Source of the DNA: Budorcas taxicolor
Lineage: Eukaryota; Chordata; Mammalia; Artiodactyla; Bovidae
Length of the DNA: 64,000 bases
NCBI RefSeq assembly: GCF_023091745.1
Contig: NC_068920.1
Location: 6,758,001-6,822,000 of the forward strand
Reading direction: 5' to 3'
In this document: positions 36,664 through 50,250 of the stretch, in pieces
Layout of the letters: each line of letters opens with the position of its first letter
Position numbering within the stretch: position 1 is the first letter of the stretch
Notes under the pieces: generated by a model
The model's database searches: none
The model's input: only the letters and a program-made list of their open reading frames with translations
What the model was told of the DNA's origin: nothing
Made by a program: the position numbers and the translations under genes

Positions 36664-38904
36664 GGTGCAAACCAAAAAGTTCCCCGACATACCCGTCTCC
36701 AGTCGAGAGGAAACACGAGGGTGCTGCCTACATCCAGAGGAGCCCCGTTTCCGCCTCGTAGCTCGAGATGAGGGATCCTTTCCCTGCTTCATCGGGAAAG
36801 AGGTCCCGGCGTTCTCGTCGCATCTCAAGAGGAGGCCCTCTCAACAAGAACGGCGAGAGGAACTCCAGGGTCGTGCCACCATTCCAAGAGTCCCCCAGAA
36901 GTCTCAGTCCATTCCAGAGGAACCTCTTTTCCCTTCAACGGCTCGGCTTTCAAGGCGAGGATTGACTCACACCAAGGTGGCACGTGGCACAGCTTGTGGG
37001 AAAGCCCCCTGGGAAAGCCTCGAGAGAAAGCCTCGAGGGAAAGCCACAGATCCCATGATCCACGTGACAGGAAGCGTGACACTACTGCTGCATCTTGGGA
37101 GGAAAGCACTCGTGCATGCCCCCACTCGAGACGAGGCCTGACTCCCCTGGGGAGACTCAGAAGCACCCTAAGATCCATGGCAACACTGGAGAGGAATCCT
37201 CAGGTTCCGGCCCCGACTCCACACAGGACATAGGCTCCGGCAAGGACAGTAGAGGAATCTGGTGATGGCCCCTAGCACCTCGCATGGGGACTGGCCTTTC
37301 CAGAGGCCAACATAGCGGGTCCCTGAGATCCCCGACGTAACTCGAGAAGACCAGCCGCACCTCGAGAAAATCCAGGATGTTCTCCCGTCCAGTCGAGATA
37401 AGGCCCATTTCCGCTGAGGCGTCTCGAGGATGATCACACCTCACCTCTGGAAATTCGAAAGGGTCCTTCACACCCTTGGTGCAAATCAAGAAGTTCCCCG
37501 ACATACCCGTCTCCACTCGAGAGGAAACACGAGGGTGCCGCCCACATCCAGAGGAGCCCCGTTTCCGCCTCGTAGCTCGAGATGAGGGATCCTTTCCCTG
37601 CTTCATCGGGAAAGAGTTCCCGGCGTTCCCGCCGCATCTCAAGAGGGGCCCCTCTCAACAGGAAAGGCGAGAGGAACTCCAGGGTCGTGCCACCATACCA
37701 AGAGTCACCCAGATGTCTCAGTCCATTCCAGAGGAACCTCTTTTCCCTTCACCGGCTCGTCTTTCACGTCGAGGATCGACTCACACCAAGGTGGCACGTG
37801 GCACAGCCCTGTGGGAAAGCGTCGTGGGAAAGCCTCGAGGGAAAGCCACAGATCCCTTGATCCACGTGACAGGAAGCGTGACACTACTGCTCCAGCTCGG
37901 GAGGAAAGCGCACGTGCATGCCCCCACTCGAGACGAGGCCTGACGCCCCTGGGGAGACTCAGAAGCACCCCAAGATCGATGGCAACACTGGAGAAGAATC
38001 CTCAGGTTCCGGGCCCGACTCCACACAAGGTCTTCGGCCGGGCATGGACGGGAGAGGAATCTCGAGAGGGCCCCTAGCAACTCCCATAGGGACTGGCCTT
38101 TCCTGAGGCCAACAGAGCGGGTCCCTGAGGTCCCCGTCATAAGTCGAGAAGACCTGCCGCAACTCGAGAAAATCCAGGAGGTTCTGCCCTCCAGCCGAGA
38201 TGAGGCCCATTTCTGCTGAGGCGTCTGGAGTTTGATAAAACCTCACCTCTGGAACCTCGAAAGGGTCCTTCACACCCTTGGTGCAAATCAAGAAGTTCCC
38301 CGACATACCCGTCTCCACGCGAGAGGAAACACGAGGGTCCCGCCCACATCCAGAAGACCCCCGTATCCGCCTAGCAGCTCGAGATGAGGGATCCTTTCCG
38401 TGCTTCGTCGGGAAAGAGTTCCCTGCGTTCCCGTCGCATCTCAAGAGGAGGCCCTCTCAACAGGAATTGCGAGAGGAACTCCAAGGTCGTGCCACCATTC
38501 CAAAGTCCCCCAGATGTCTCAGTCCATTCCAGAGGAACCTCTTTTCCCTTCAACGGCTCGGCTTTCAAGGCGAGGATTGACTCACACCAAGGTGGCACGT
38601 GGCACAGCTTGTGGGAAAGCCCCGGCGGAAAGCCTCGAATGAAAGCCTCGAGGGAAAGCCACAGATCCCTTGATCCACGTGACAGAAAGCGTGACACTAC
38701 TGCTGCAGCTCGGGAGGAAAGCACGCGTGCATGCTCCCATTCGTGACGAGGCCTGACTCCCCTGGGGAGACTCAGAAGCACCCCAAGATCCATGGCCACA
38801 CTGGAGAGTAATCCTCAGGTTCCGGCCCCGACTCCACACAAGGTCTTAGGCCCCGGCATGGACGGGAGAGGAATCCCGAGAGGGCCCCTAGCAATTCGCA
38901 TGGG

Positions 38905-41900
38905 GACTGGCCTTTCCTGAGGCCACCAGAGCTGGTCTCTGAGGTCCCCGTCATAACTCGAGAAGACCTGCCACAACTCGAGAATATCCAGGAGGTTCTC
39001 CCCTCCAGGCAAAATGAGGCCCATTTTCGCTGAGGCGTCTCGAGGCTGATTACACCTCACCTCTGGAACTTCGAAAGGGTCCTTCACACCCTTGGTGCAA
39101 ATCAAGAGTTCCCGAAATACCCGTCTCCATTCGAGTGGAAACACGAGGGTCCCGCCCACATCCAGAGGCGCCCCATTTCCGCCTCGTAGCTCGAGATGAG
39201 GGATCCTTTCCCTGCTTCGTCGGGAAAGAGTTCCCGGCATTCCCGTCGCATCTAAAGAGGAGGCCCTCTCAACAGGTACGGTGAGAGAAACTCCAGGGTG
39301 GTGCCACCATTCCAAGAGTCCCCCAGATGTCTCAGTCCTTTCCAGAGGAACCTCTTATCCCTACACCGGCTCATCTTCTACGCCGACGATCGACTCACAC
39401 CAAGGTGGCACGTGGCACAGCCCTGTGAAAAGCCTGGAGGGAAAGCCACAGATCCCTTGATCCACGTGACAGGAAGCGTGACACTACTGCTGCAGCTCGG
39501 GAGGAAAGCACACGTGCATGCTCCCACTCGAGACGAGGCCTGACTCCCCTGAGGAGACTCAGAAGCACCCCAAGATCCATGGCAACACTGGAGAGGAATC
39601 CACAGGTTCCGGCCCCGACTCCACACAAAGTCTTATGCCCCGGCATGGACGGGAGAGGAATCCCGAGAGGGCCCCTAGCAACTCGCATGGGGATTGGCCT
39701 TTCCTGAGGCCAACAGAGCGGATCCCTGAGGTCCCGGTCGTAACTCGAGAAGACCTGCCGCAAGTCGAGGAAATCCAGGAGGTTCTCCCCTCCAGGCGAG
39801 ATGAGGCCCATTTCTGCTGAGCCGTCTCGAGGCTGATCACACCTTAACTCTGGAACTTAGAAAGGGTTCTTCACACCCTTGGTGCAAATCAAGAAGTTCC
39901 CCGACATACAAGTCTCCACCCGAGAGGAAACACGAGGGTCCCGCCCACATCCAGAGGAGCTCCGTTTCCGCCTCGGACCTCGAGATGAGGGATCCTTTCC
40001 CTGCATCGTTGGGAAAGAGTTCCCGGCCTTCCCGTCGCATCTCAAGCGGAGGCCCTCTCAACAGGAACGGCGAGAGGAACTCCAGGGTCGTGCCACCATT
40101 CCAAGAGTCGCCCAGATGTCTCAGTCCATTCCAGAGGAACCTCTATTCTCTTCACCGGCTCGTCTTTCACGCCGAGGATCGACTCACACCAAGATGGCAC
40201 GTGGCACAGCCCTGTGGGAAAGCCTTATGGGAAAGCCTCGAGGGATAGCCTCGAAGGAAAACCGCAGATTCCTTGATCCAAGTGACAGAAAGCGTGACAC
40301 TACTGCTGCAGCTCGGGAGGAAAGCGCACGTGCATGCCCCCACTAGAGACGAGGCCTGACTCCCCTGGGGAGACTCAGAAGCACCCCAAGATCCATGGCA
40401 ACACTGGAGAGGAATCCTCAGGTTCCGGCCCCGACTTGACACAAGTTCTTAGGCCCCGGCATGGACGGGAGAGGAATCCCGAGAGGGCCCCTAGCAACTC
40501 GCATGGGACTGGCCTTTCCTGAGGCCACCAGAGCGGGTCCCTGAGGTTCCCGTCGTAAGTCGAGAAGACCTGCCGCACCTCGAGAAAATCCAGGAGGTTC
40601 TCCCCGCCAGGCGAGATGAGGCCCATTTCCTGCCAGGCGTCTCGAGGCTGATCACACCTCACTCTGGAACTTCGAAAGGGTCCTTCACACCCTTGGTGCA
40701 AATCAAGAAGTTCCCCGACATACCCGTCTCCACTCGAGAGGAAACACGAGGGTCCCGCCCACATACAGAAGAGCCCCGTTTCCGCCTCGTAGCTTGAGAT
40801 GAGGGATCCTTTCCCTGCTTCGTCGGGAAAGAGTTCCAGGCGTTCCCGTCGCATCTCAAGAGGAGGCCCTCTCAACAGGAATGGCGAGAGGAACTCAAGG
40901 GTCGTGCCACCATTCCAAGAATCCCCCAGATATCTCAGTCCATTCCAGAGGAACCTCTTTTCCCTTCACCGGCTCGTCTTTCACGCCGAGGATCGACTCA
41001 CCCCAAGGTGGCACATGGCACAGCCTTTGGGAAAGCCCCGTGGGAAAGGCTCGAGGGAAAGCCTCGAGGGAAAGCCACAGATCCCATGATCCACGTGACA
41101 GGAAGCGTGACACTACTGCTGCAGCTCGGGAGGAAAGCACACGTGCATGCCCCCGCTCGAGACGAGGCCTGACTCCCCTGGGGAGACTCAGAAGCACCCT
41201 AAGTTCCATGGCAACACTGGAGAGGAATCCTCAGGTTCCGGCCCCGACTCCACACAGGACATAGGCTCCGGCAAGGACAGGAGAGGAATCTGGAGATGGC
41301 CCCTAGCACCTCGCATGGGGACTGGCCTTTCCAGAGGCCAACATAGCGGGTCCCTGAGATCCCCGACGTAACTCGAGAAGAGCAGCCGCACCTCGAGAAA
41401 ATCCAGGAGGTTCTCCCGTCCAGTCGAGATAAGGCCCATTTCCGCTGAGGCGTCTCGAGGATGATGACACCTCACCTCTGGAAATTCGAAAGGGTCCTTC
41501 ACACCCTTGGTGCAAATCCAGAAGTTCCCCGACATACCCGTCTCCACTCGAGAGGAAACACGAGGGTGCCGCCCACATCCAGAGGAGCCCCATTTCCGCC
41601 TCGTACCTCGAGATGAGGGATCCTTTCCCTGCTTCATCGGGAAAGAGTTCCCGGCGTTCCCGTCGCATCTCAAGAGGAGGCCCTCTCAACAGGAACGGCG
41701 AGAGGAACTCCAGGGTCGTGCCACCATACCAAGAGTCACCCAGATGTCTCAGTCCATTCCAGAGGAACCTCTTTTCCATTCAAGGGCTCGTCTTTCACGC
41801 CGAGGATCGACTCACACGAAGGTGGCACGCGGAACAGCCCTGTGGGAAAGTCTCGTGGGAAAGCCTCTAGGGAAAGCCACAGATCCCTTGATCCACGTGA

Positions 41901-42121
41901 CAGGAAGCATGACACTACTGCTGCAGCTCGGGAGGAAAGCGCACGTGCATGCTCCCACTCGAGACGAGGCCTGACTCCACTGGGGAGACTCAGAAGCACC
42001 CCAAGATCCATGTCAACACTGGAGAAGAATCCTCAGGTTCCGGGCCCGACTCCACACAAGGTCTTAGGCCGGGCATGGACGGGAGAGGAATCCCGAGAGG
42101 GCCCCTAGCAACTCCCATAGG
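38905..42121. repeat. 3217-bp four-monomer unit, copy 1
   Basis: Anchors 39196, 39985, 40799 and 41613. It is followed at offset 3217 by copy 2. I noticed only a handful of single-base differences, for example TTTCTGCTGAG versus TTTCCGCTGAG (39796/43013) and GAGTCGCCCAG versus GAGTCCCCCAG (40108/43325). Divergence begins at about 42020/45237, so the last ~100 bp of the period are not shared. Confidence 0.85.
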
Positions 42122-45100
42122 GACTGGCCTTTCCTGAGGCCACCAGAGCTGGTCTCTGAGGTCCCCGTCATAACTCGAGAAGACCTGCCACAACTCGAGA
42201 ATATCCAGGAGGTTCTCCCCTCCAGGCAAAATGAGGCCCATTTTCGCTGAGGCGTCTCGAGGCTGATTACACCTCACCTCTGGAACTTCGAAAGGGTCCT
42301 TCACACCCTTGGTGCAAATCAAGAGTTCCCGAAATACCCGTCTCCATTCGAGTGGAAACACGAGGGTCCCGCCCACATCCAGAGGCGCCCCATTTCCGCC
42401 TCGTAGCTCGAGATGAGGGATCCTTTCCCTGCTTCGTCGGGAAAGAGTTCCCGGCATTCCCGTCGCATCTAAAGAGGAGGCCCTCTCAACAGGTACGGTG
42501 AGAGAAACTCCAGGGTGGTGCCACCATTCCAAGAGTCCCCCAGATGTCTCAGTCCTTTCCAGAGGAACCTCTTATCCCTACACCGGCTCATCTTCTACGC
42601 CGACGATCGACTCACACCAAGGTGGCACGTGGCACAGCCCTGTGAAAAGCCTGGAGGGAAAGCCACAGATCCCTTGATCCACGTGACAGGAAGCGTGACA
42701 CTACTGCTGCAGCTCGGGAGGAAAGCACACGTGCATGCTCCCACTCGAGACGAGGCCTGACTCCCCTGAGGAGACTCAGAAGCACCCCAAGATCCATGGC
42801 AACACTGGAGAGGAATCCACAGGTTCCGGCCCCGACTCCACACAAAGTCTTATGCCCCGGCATGGACGGGAGAGGAATCCCGAGAGGGCCCCTAGCAACT
42901 CGCATGGGGATTGGCCTTTCCTGAGGCCAACAGAGCGGATCCCTGAGGTCCCGGTCGTAACTCGAGAAGACCTGCCGCAAGTCGAGGAAATCCAGGAGGT
43001 TCTCCCCTCCAGGCGAGATGAGGCCCATTTCCGCTGAGCCGTCTCGAGGCTGATCACACCTTAACTCTGGAACTTAGAAAGGGTTCTTCACACCCTTGGT
43101 GCAAATCAAGAAGTTCCCCGACATACAAGTCTCCACCCGAGAGGAAACACGAGGGTCCCGCCCACATCCAGAGGAGCTCCGTTTCCGCCTCGGACCTCGA
43201 GATGAGGGATCCTTTCCCTGCATCGTTGGGAAAGAGTTCCCGGCCTTCCCGTCGCATCTCAAGCGGAGGCCCTCTCAACAGGAACGGCGAGAGGAACTCC
43301 AGGGTCGTGCCACCATTCCAAGAGTCCCCCAGATGTCTCAGTCCATTCCAGAGGAACCTCTATTCTCTTCACCGGCTCGTCTTTCACGCCGAGGATCGAC
43401 TCACACCAAGATGGCACGTGGCACAGCCCTGTGGGAAAGCCTTATGGGAAAGCCTCGAGGGATAGCCTCGAAGGAAAACCGCAGATTCCTTGATCCAAGT
43501 GACAGAAAGCGTGACACTACTGCTGCAGCTCGGGAGGAAAGCGCACGTGCATGCCCCCACTAGAGACGAGGCCTGACTCCCCTGGGGAGACTCAGAAGCA
43601 CCCCAAGATCCATGGCAACACTGGAGAGGAATCCTCAGGTTCCGGCCCCGACTTGACACAAGTTCTTAGGCCCCGGCATGGACGGGAGAGGAATCCCGAG
43701 AGGGCCCCTAGCAACTCGCATGGGACTGGCCTTTCCTGAGGCCACCAGAGCGGGTCCCTGAGGTTCCCGTCGTAAGTCGAGAAGGCCTGCCGCAACTCGA
43801 GAAAATCCAGGAGGTTCTCCCCGCCAGGCGAGATGAGGCCCATTTCCTGCCAGGCGTCTCGAGGCTGATCACACCTCACTCTGGAACTTCGAAAGGGTCC
43901 TTCACACCCTTGGTGCAAATCAAGAAGTTCCCCGACATACCCGTCTCCACTCGAGAGGAAACACGAGGGTCCCGCCCACATACAGAAGAGCCCCGTTTCC
44001 GCCTCGTAGCTTGAGATGAGGGATCCGTTCCCTGCTTCGTCGGGAAAGAGTTCCACGCGTTCCCGTCGCATCTCAAGAGGAGGCCCTCTCAACAGGAATG
44101 GCGAGAGGAACTCAAGGGTCGTGCCACCATTCCAAGAATCCCCCAGATATCTCAGTCCATTCCAGAGGAACCTCTTTTCCCTTCACCGGCTCGTCTTTCA
44201 CGCCGAGGATCGACTCACCCCAAGGTGGCACATGGCACAGCCTTTGGGAAAGCCCGGTGGGAAAGGCTCGAGGGAAAGCCTCGAGGGAAAGCCACAGATC
44301 CCATGATCCACGTGACAGGAAGCGTGACACTACTGCTGCAGCTCGGGAGGAAAGCACACGTGCATGCCCCCGCTCGAGACGAGGCCTGACTCCCCTGGGG
44401 AGACTCAGAAGCACCCTAAGATCCATGGCAACACTGGAGAGGAATCCTCAGGTTCCGGCCCCGACTCCACACAGGACATAGGCTCCGGCAAGGACAGGAG
44501 AGGAATCTGGGGATGGCCCCTAGCACCTCGCATGGGGACTGGCCTTTCCAGAGGCCAACATAGCGGGTCCCTGAGATCCCCGACGTAACTCGAGAAGAGC
44601 AGCCGCACCTCCAGAAAATCCAGGAGGTTCTCCCGTCCAGTCGAGATAAGGCCCATTTCCGCTGAGGCGTCTCGAGGATGATGACACCTCACCTCTGGAA
44701 ATTCGAAAGGGTCCTTCACACCCTTGGTGCAAATCCAGAAGTTCCCCGACATACCCGTCTCCACTCGAGAGGAAACACGAGGGTGCCGCCCACATCCAGA
44801 GGAGCCCCATTTCCGCCTCGTACCTCGAGATGAGGGATCCTTTCCCTGCTTCATCGGGAAAGAGTTCCCGGCGTTCCCGTCGCATCTCAAGAGGAGGCCC
44901 TCTCAACAGGAACGGCGAGAGGAACTCCAGGGTCGTGCCACCATACCAAGAGTCACCCAGATGTCTCAGTCCATTCCAGAGGAACCTCTTTTCCATTCAA
45001 GGGCTCGTCTTTCACGCCGAGGATCGACTCACACGAAGGTGGCACGCGGCACAGCCCTGTGGGAAAGCCTCGTGGGAAAGCCTCTAGGGAAAGCCACAGA

Positions 45101-45338
45101 TCCCTTGATCCACGTGACAGGAAGCATGACACTACTGCTGCAGTTCGGGAGGAAAGCGCACGTGCGTGCTCCCACTCGAGACGAGGCCTGACTCCACTGG
45201 GGAGACTCAGAAGCACCCCAAGATCCATGTCAATACTGGAGAGGAATCCTCAGGTTCCGGCCCCGACTCCACACAAAGTCTTATGCCCCGGCATGGTCGG
45301 GAGAGGAATCCCGAGAGGGCCCCTAGCAACTCGCATGG
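42122..45338. repeat. 3217-bp four-monomer unit, copy 2
   Basis: Anchors 42413, 43202, 44016 and 44830. After about 45238 it switches to sequence resembling 39600-39720 (CACAAAGTCTTATGCCCC, GGGGATTGGCC), a further in-register switch at the right end of the copy. Confidence 0.83.
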
Positions 45339-48300
45339 GGATTGGCCTTTCCTGAGGCCAACAGAGCGGGTCCCTGAGGTCCCCGTCGTAACTCGAGAAG
45401 ACCTGCCGCAACTCGAGAAAATCCAGGAGGTTCTCCCCTCCAGGCGAGATGAGGCCCATTTCCGCAGAGGCGTCTCGAGGCTGATCACACCTCACCTCTG
45501 GAACTTCGAAAGGGTCCTTCACACCCTTGGTGCAAATCAAGAGTTCCCCGACATACCCGTCTCCATTCGAGTGGAAACACGAGGGTCCCGCCCACATCCA
45601 GAAGAGCCCCGTTTCCACCTCGTAGCTCTAGATTAGGGATCCTTTCCCTGCTTCGTCGGGAAAGAGTTCCAGGCGCTCCCGTCGCATCTCAAGAGGAGGC
45701 CCTCTCAACAGGAACGGCGAGAGGAACTCCAGGGTCGTGCCACCATTCCAAGAATCCCCCAGATATCTCAGTCCATTCCAGAGGAACCTCTTTTCCCTTC
45801 ACCGGCTCGTCTTTCACGCCGAGGATCGACTCACACCAAGGTGGCACATGGCACAGCCTTTGGGAAAGCCCCGTGGGAAAGCCTCGAGGGAAAGCCTCGA
45901 GGGAAAGCCACAGATCCCATGATCCACGTGATAGGAAGCGTGACACTCCTGCTGCAGCTCGGGAGAAAAGCGCACGTGCATGCCCCCACTCGAGAGGAGG
46001 CCTGACTCCCCTGGGGAGACTCAGAAGCACCCTAAGATCCATGGCAACACTGGAGAGGGATCCTCAGGTTCCGGCCCCGACTCCACACAGGACATAGGTT
46101 CCGGCAAGGACAGGAGAGGAATCTGGAGATGGCCCCTAGCAACTCGCATGGGGACTGGCCTTTCCAGAGGCCAACATAGCGGGTCCCTGAGATCCCCGAC
46201 GTAACTCGAGAAGACCAGCCGAACCTCGAGAAAATCCAGGAGCTTCTCCCCTCCAGGCGAGATGAGGCCCGCTTCTGCTGAGGCGTCTCGAGGCTGATCA
46301 CACCTCACATCTGGAACGTCGAAAGGGTCCTTCACACCCTTGGTGCAAATAAAGAAGTTCCCCGTCAAACCCGTCTCCACTCAACAGGAAACACGAGGGT
46401 CCCGCCCACATCCAGAGGAGCCCCGTTTCCGCCTCATAGCTCGAGATGAGGAATCCTTTCCCTGCTTCTTCGGAAAAGAGTTCCCGGAGTTCCCGTCGCA
46501 TCTTAAGAGGAGGCCCTCTCAACAGGAACGGCGAGAGGAACTCCAGGGTCGTGGCACCATTCCAAGAGTCCCCAGATGTCTCAGTCCATTCCAGAGGAAC
46601 CTCGTTTCCCTTCACCGGCTTATCTTTCACGCCGAGGATCGACTCACACCAAGGTGGCACGTGGCACAGCCCTGTGGGATAGCCTCGTGGGAAAGCCTCG
46701 AGGGAAAGCCACAGATCCCTTGATCCACGTGACAGGAAGCGTGACACTACTGCTGAAGCTCGGGAGGAAAGCGCACGTGCATGCCCCCACTCGAGACGAG
46801 GCCTGACTCCCCTGGGGAGACTCAGAAGCACCCCAAGATCCAAGTCAACACTGGAGAGGAATCCTCAGATTCTGGCCCCGACTCCACACAGGACATAGGC
46901 TCCGGCAAGGACAGGAGAGGAATCTGGAGATGGCCCCTAGCAACTCGCATGGGGACTGGCCTTTCCAGAGGCCACCATAGCGGGTCCCTGAGATCCCCGA
47001 CGTAACTCGAGAAGGCCAGCCGCACCTCGAGAAAATCCAGGAGGTTCTCCCATCCAGTCGAGATAAGGCCCATTTCCACTAAGGCGTCTCGAGGATGATC
47101 ACACCTCACCTCTGGAAATTCGAAAGGGTCCTTCACACCCTTGGTGCAAATCAAGAAGTTCCCCGACATACCCGTCTCCACTCGAGAGGAAACACGAGGG
47201 TGCCGCCCACATCCAGAGGAGCCCCATTTCCGCCTCGTATCTCGAGATGAGGGATCCTTTCCCGGCTTCATCGGGAAAGAGTTCCCGGCTTTCCCGCCGC
47301 ATCTCAAGAGGGGCCCCTCTCAACAGGAATAGCGAGAGGAAGTCCAGGGTCGTGCCACCATCCCAAGAGTCACCCAGATGTCTCAGTCCATTCCAGAGGA
47401 ACCTCTTTTCCCTTCACCGGCTCGTCTTTCACGTCGAGGATCGACTCACACCAAGGTGGCACGTGGCACAGCCATGTGGGAAAGCCTCGTGGGAAAGCCT
47501 CGAGGGAAAGCCACAGATCCCTTGATCCACGTGACAGGAAGCGTGACACTACTGCTGCAGCTCGGGAGGAAAGCGCACGTGCATGCCCCCACTCGAGACG
47601 AGGCCTGACTCCCATGGGGAGACTCAGAAGCACCCCAAGATCCAAGTCAACACTGGAGAGGAATCCTCAGATTCCGGCCCCGACTCCACACAAGGTCTTA
47701 GGCCCCGGCATGGACGGGAGAGGAATCCCGAGGTGCCCCCTAGCAGCTCACATGGGGACTGGCCTTTCCTGAGGCCACCGGAGGGGGTCCCTGAGGTCCC
47801 CGTCGTGACTCGAGAAGACCTGCCGCAACTCGAGAAAATCCAGGAGGTTCTCCCATCCAGGCGAGATGAGGCCCATTTCCGGTGAGGCGTCTCGAGGCTG
47901 ATCACACCTCACCTCTGGAACTTCGAAAGGGTCCTTCACACCCTTGGTGCAAATCAAGAAGTACCCCGACATACCCGTCTACACTCGAGAGGAAACACGA
48001 GGGTCCCGCCCACATCCAGAGGTGCCCCGTTTCCGCCTCGTAGCTCGAGGTGAGGGATCCTTCCCTGCTTCGTCGGGCAAGAGTTCCCGGCGTTCCCGTC
48101 GCATCTCAAGAGGAGGCCCTCTCAACAGGAACGGCGAGAGGAACTCCAGGGTCGTGGCACCATTCCAAGAGTCCCCAGATGTCTCAGTCCATTCCAGAGG
48201 AACCTCGTTTCCCTTCACCGGCTTATCTTTCACGCCGAGGATCGACTCACACCAAGGTGGCACGTGGCACAGCCCTGTGGGATAGCCTCGTGGGAAAGCC

Positions 48301-50250
48301 TCGAGGGAAAGCCACAGATCCCTTGATCCACGTGACAGGAAGCGTGACACTACTGCTGAAGCTCGGGAGGAAAGCGCACGTGCATGCCCCCACTCGAGAC
48401 GAGGCCTGACTCCCCTGGGGAGACTCAGAAGCACCCGAAGATCCATGTCAACACTGGAGAGGAATCCTCAGGTTCCGGCCCCGACTCCACACAAGGTCTT
48501 AGGCCCCGGCATGGACGGGAGAGGAATCGTGAGATGGCCCCAAGCAACTCGCATGGGGACTGGCCTTTCCTGAGGCCACCTGAGCGGGTCCCTGAGTTCC
48601 CCGTCGTAACTCGAGAAGACCTGCCCCAAGTCGAGAAAATCCAGGAGGTTCTCCCCTCCAGGCGAGATGAGGCCCATTTCCGGTGAGGCGTCTCGAGGCT
48701 GATCACACCTCACCTCTGGAACTTCGAAAGGGTCCTTCACACCCTTGGTGCAAATCAAGAAGTACCCCGACATACCCGTCTACACTCGAGAGGTAACACG
48801 AGGATCCCGCCCTCATTCAGAGGAGCCCCGTTTCCGACTCGTACCTCGAGATGAGGATCCTTTCCCTGCTTCGTCGGGAAAGAGTTCCCGGCGTTCCTGT
48901 CGCATCTCAAGAGGAGGCCCTCTCAACAGGAACGGCGAGAGGAACTCCAGGGTCGTGCCACCATGCCAAGAGTCCCCAGATGTCTCAGTCCATTCCAGAG
49001 GAACCTCTTTTCCCTTCACCGGCTCGCCTTTCACGCCGAGGATCGACTCACACCAAGGTGGCACGTGGCACAGCCCTGTGGGAAAGCCTCGTGGGAAAGC
49101 CTCGAGGGAAAGCCACAGATCCCTTTATCCACGTGACAGGAAGCGTGACACTACTGCTGCAGCTCGGGAGGAAAGCGCACGTGCATGCCCCCACTCGAGA
49201 CGAGGCCTGACTCCCCTGGGGAGACTCAGAAGCACCCTAAGATCCATGGCAACACTGGAGAGGGATCCTCAGGTTCCGGCCCCGACTCCACACAGGACAT
49301 AGGCTCCGGCATGGACAGGAGAGGAATCTGGAGATGGCCCCTAGCAACTCGCATGGGAACTGGCCTTTCCAGAGGCCACCATAGCGGGTCCCTGAGATCC
49401 CCGACGTAACTCGAGAAGACCAGCCGCACCTCGAGAAAATCCAGGAGGTTCTCCCGTCCAGTCGAGATAAGGCCCATTTCCGCTGAGGCGTCTCGAGGAT
49501 GATCACACCTCACCTCTGGAAATTCGAAAGGGTCCTTCACACCCTTGGTGCAAATGAAGAAGATCCCCGACATACCCGTCTCCACTCGAGAGGAAACCCG
49601 AGGGTCCCGCCCACATCCAGAGGTGCCCTGTTTCCTCCTCGTAGCTCGAGATGAGGGATCCTTTCCCTGCTTCATCGGGAAAGAGTTCCCGGCGTTCCCG
49701 TCGCATCTCAAGAGGAGGCCCTCTCAACAGGAATGGCGAGAGGAACTCCAGGGTCGTGCCACCATTCCAAAGTCCCCCAGATGTCTCAGTCCAATCCAGA
49801 GGAACCTCTTTCCTTTGACGAGCTCGCCTTTCACGCCGAGGATTGACTCACACCATGGTGGCACGTAGCACAGCCTTGTGGGATAGCCTTGTGGGAAAGC
49901 CTCGAGGGAAAGCCACAGATCCCTTGATCCACGTGACAGGAAGCGTGACACTACTGCTGCAGCTCGGGAGGAATGCGCACGTGCGTGCCCCCATTCGAGA
50001 CGAGGCCTGACTCCCCTGGGGAGACTGAGAAGCACCCCAAGATCCATGGCAACACTGGAGAGGAATCCTCAGGTTCCGGCCCTGACTCCACACAAGGTCT
50101 TAGGCCCCGGCATGGACTGGAGAGGAATCCCGAGATGGCCCCTAGCAACTCGCATGGGACTGGCCTTTCCTGAGGCCACCAGAGCGGGCCCCGAGGTCTC
50201 CGTCGTAACTCGAGAAGACGTGCCGCAACTCGAGAAAATCCAGGAGGTTC

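Larger units (their letters stand above)
35952..36767. repeat. Representative 816-bp monomer (reference copy)
   Basis: This copy is close to the apparent consensus of the long class and is used here to locate internal landmarks. In order it holds a short dyad (35977-35992), an AGGTGGCAC core overlapping the first CACGTG (36159-36170), a four-unit 13-bp tract (36183-36234), two more CACGTG boxes (36246-36251 and 36294-36299), a GGCCACCAGAGCGGG segment (36491-36505), and TTCGAA followed by an AAGGGT/ACCCTT dyad (36640-36663). CTCGAG or a one-base derivative occurs at 36204, 36217, 36310, 36527, 36547, 36609, 36702 and 36762. Some bases are private to this copy, for example GGAACTCCAG near 36522 where most copies read GTAACTCGAG. 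Confidence 0.85.
36217..36767. repeat. 31-bp ancestral subrepeat register within the monomer
   Basis: CTCGAG sites and clear one-base derivatives in this copy are spaced 93, 217, 20, 62, 93 and 60 bp apart from 36217 onward. These correspond to 3, 7, (an offset of 20), 2, 3 and about 2 units of 31 bp. The monomer around 3323-3775 gives the same series: 217, 20, 62, 93 and 60. This indicates that the monomer grew from a ~31-bp ancestor, which is established for the bovine 1.715 satellite family. The 20-bp step shows that a partial unit was lost or gained before the present monomer was amplified. Confidence 0.75.
34581..36900. repeat. Monomers bridging to the large right-hand segment
   Basis: The stretch includes 35192-35813 (relative of 32769-33393) and 36385-36828, which shares AAACCAAAAAGTTCC and GTGCTGCCTACATCC with 29092-29535 and 32329-32772. 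The anchor ATG is mutated to AAG at 35135. The reference monomer 35952-36767 lies here. Confidence 0.65.
36901..50250. repeat. Large segment, version 1
   Basis: This ~13.3-kb stretch has a rearranged partner at 53010-64000. Offsets to the partner change stepwise: 16099/16098 for 36.9-40.75 kb, 17701 for 40.75-41.75 kb, about 13670 for 45.8-47.2 kb, 12066 for 48.83-49.2 kb and 13644 for 49.2-50.2 kb. Each step is close to a whole number of monomers. Inside it lies the 3217-bp tandem pair. Confidence 0.78.
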
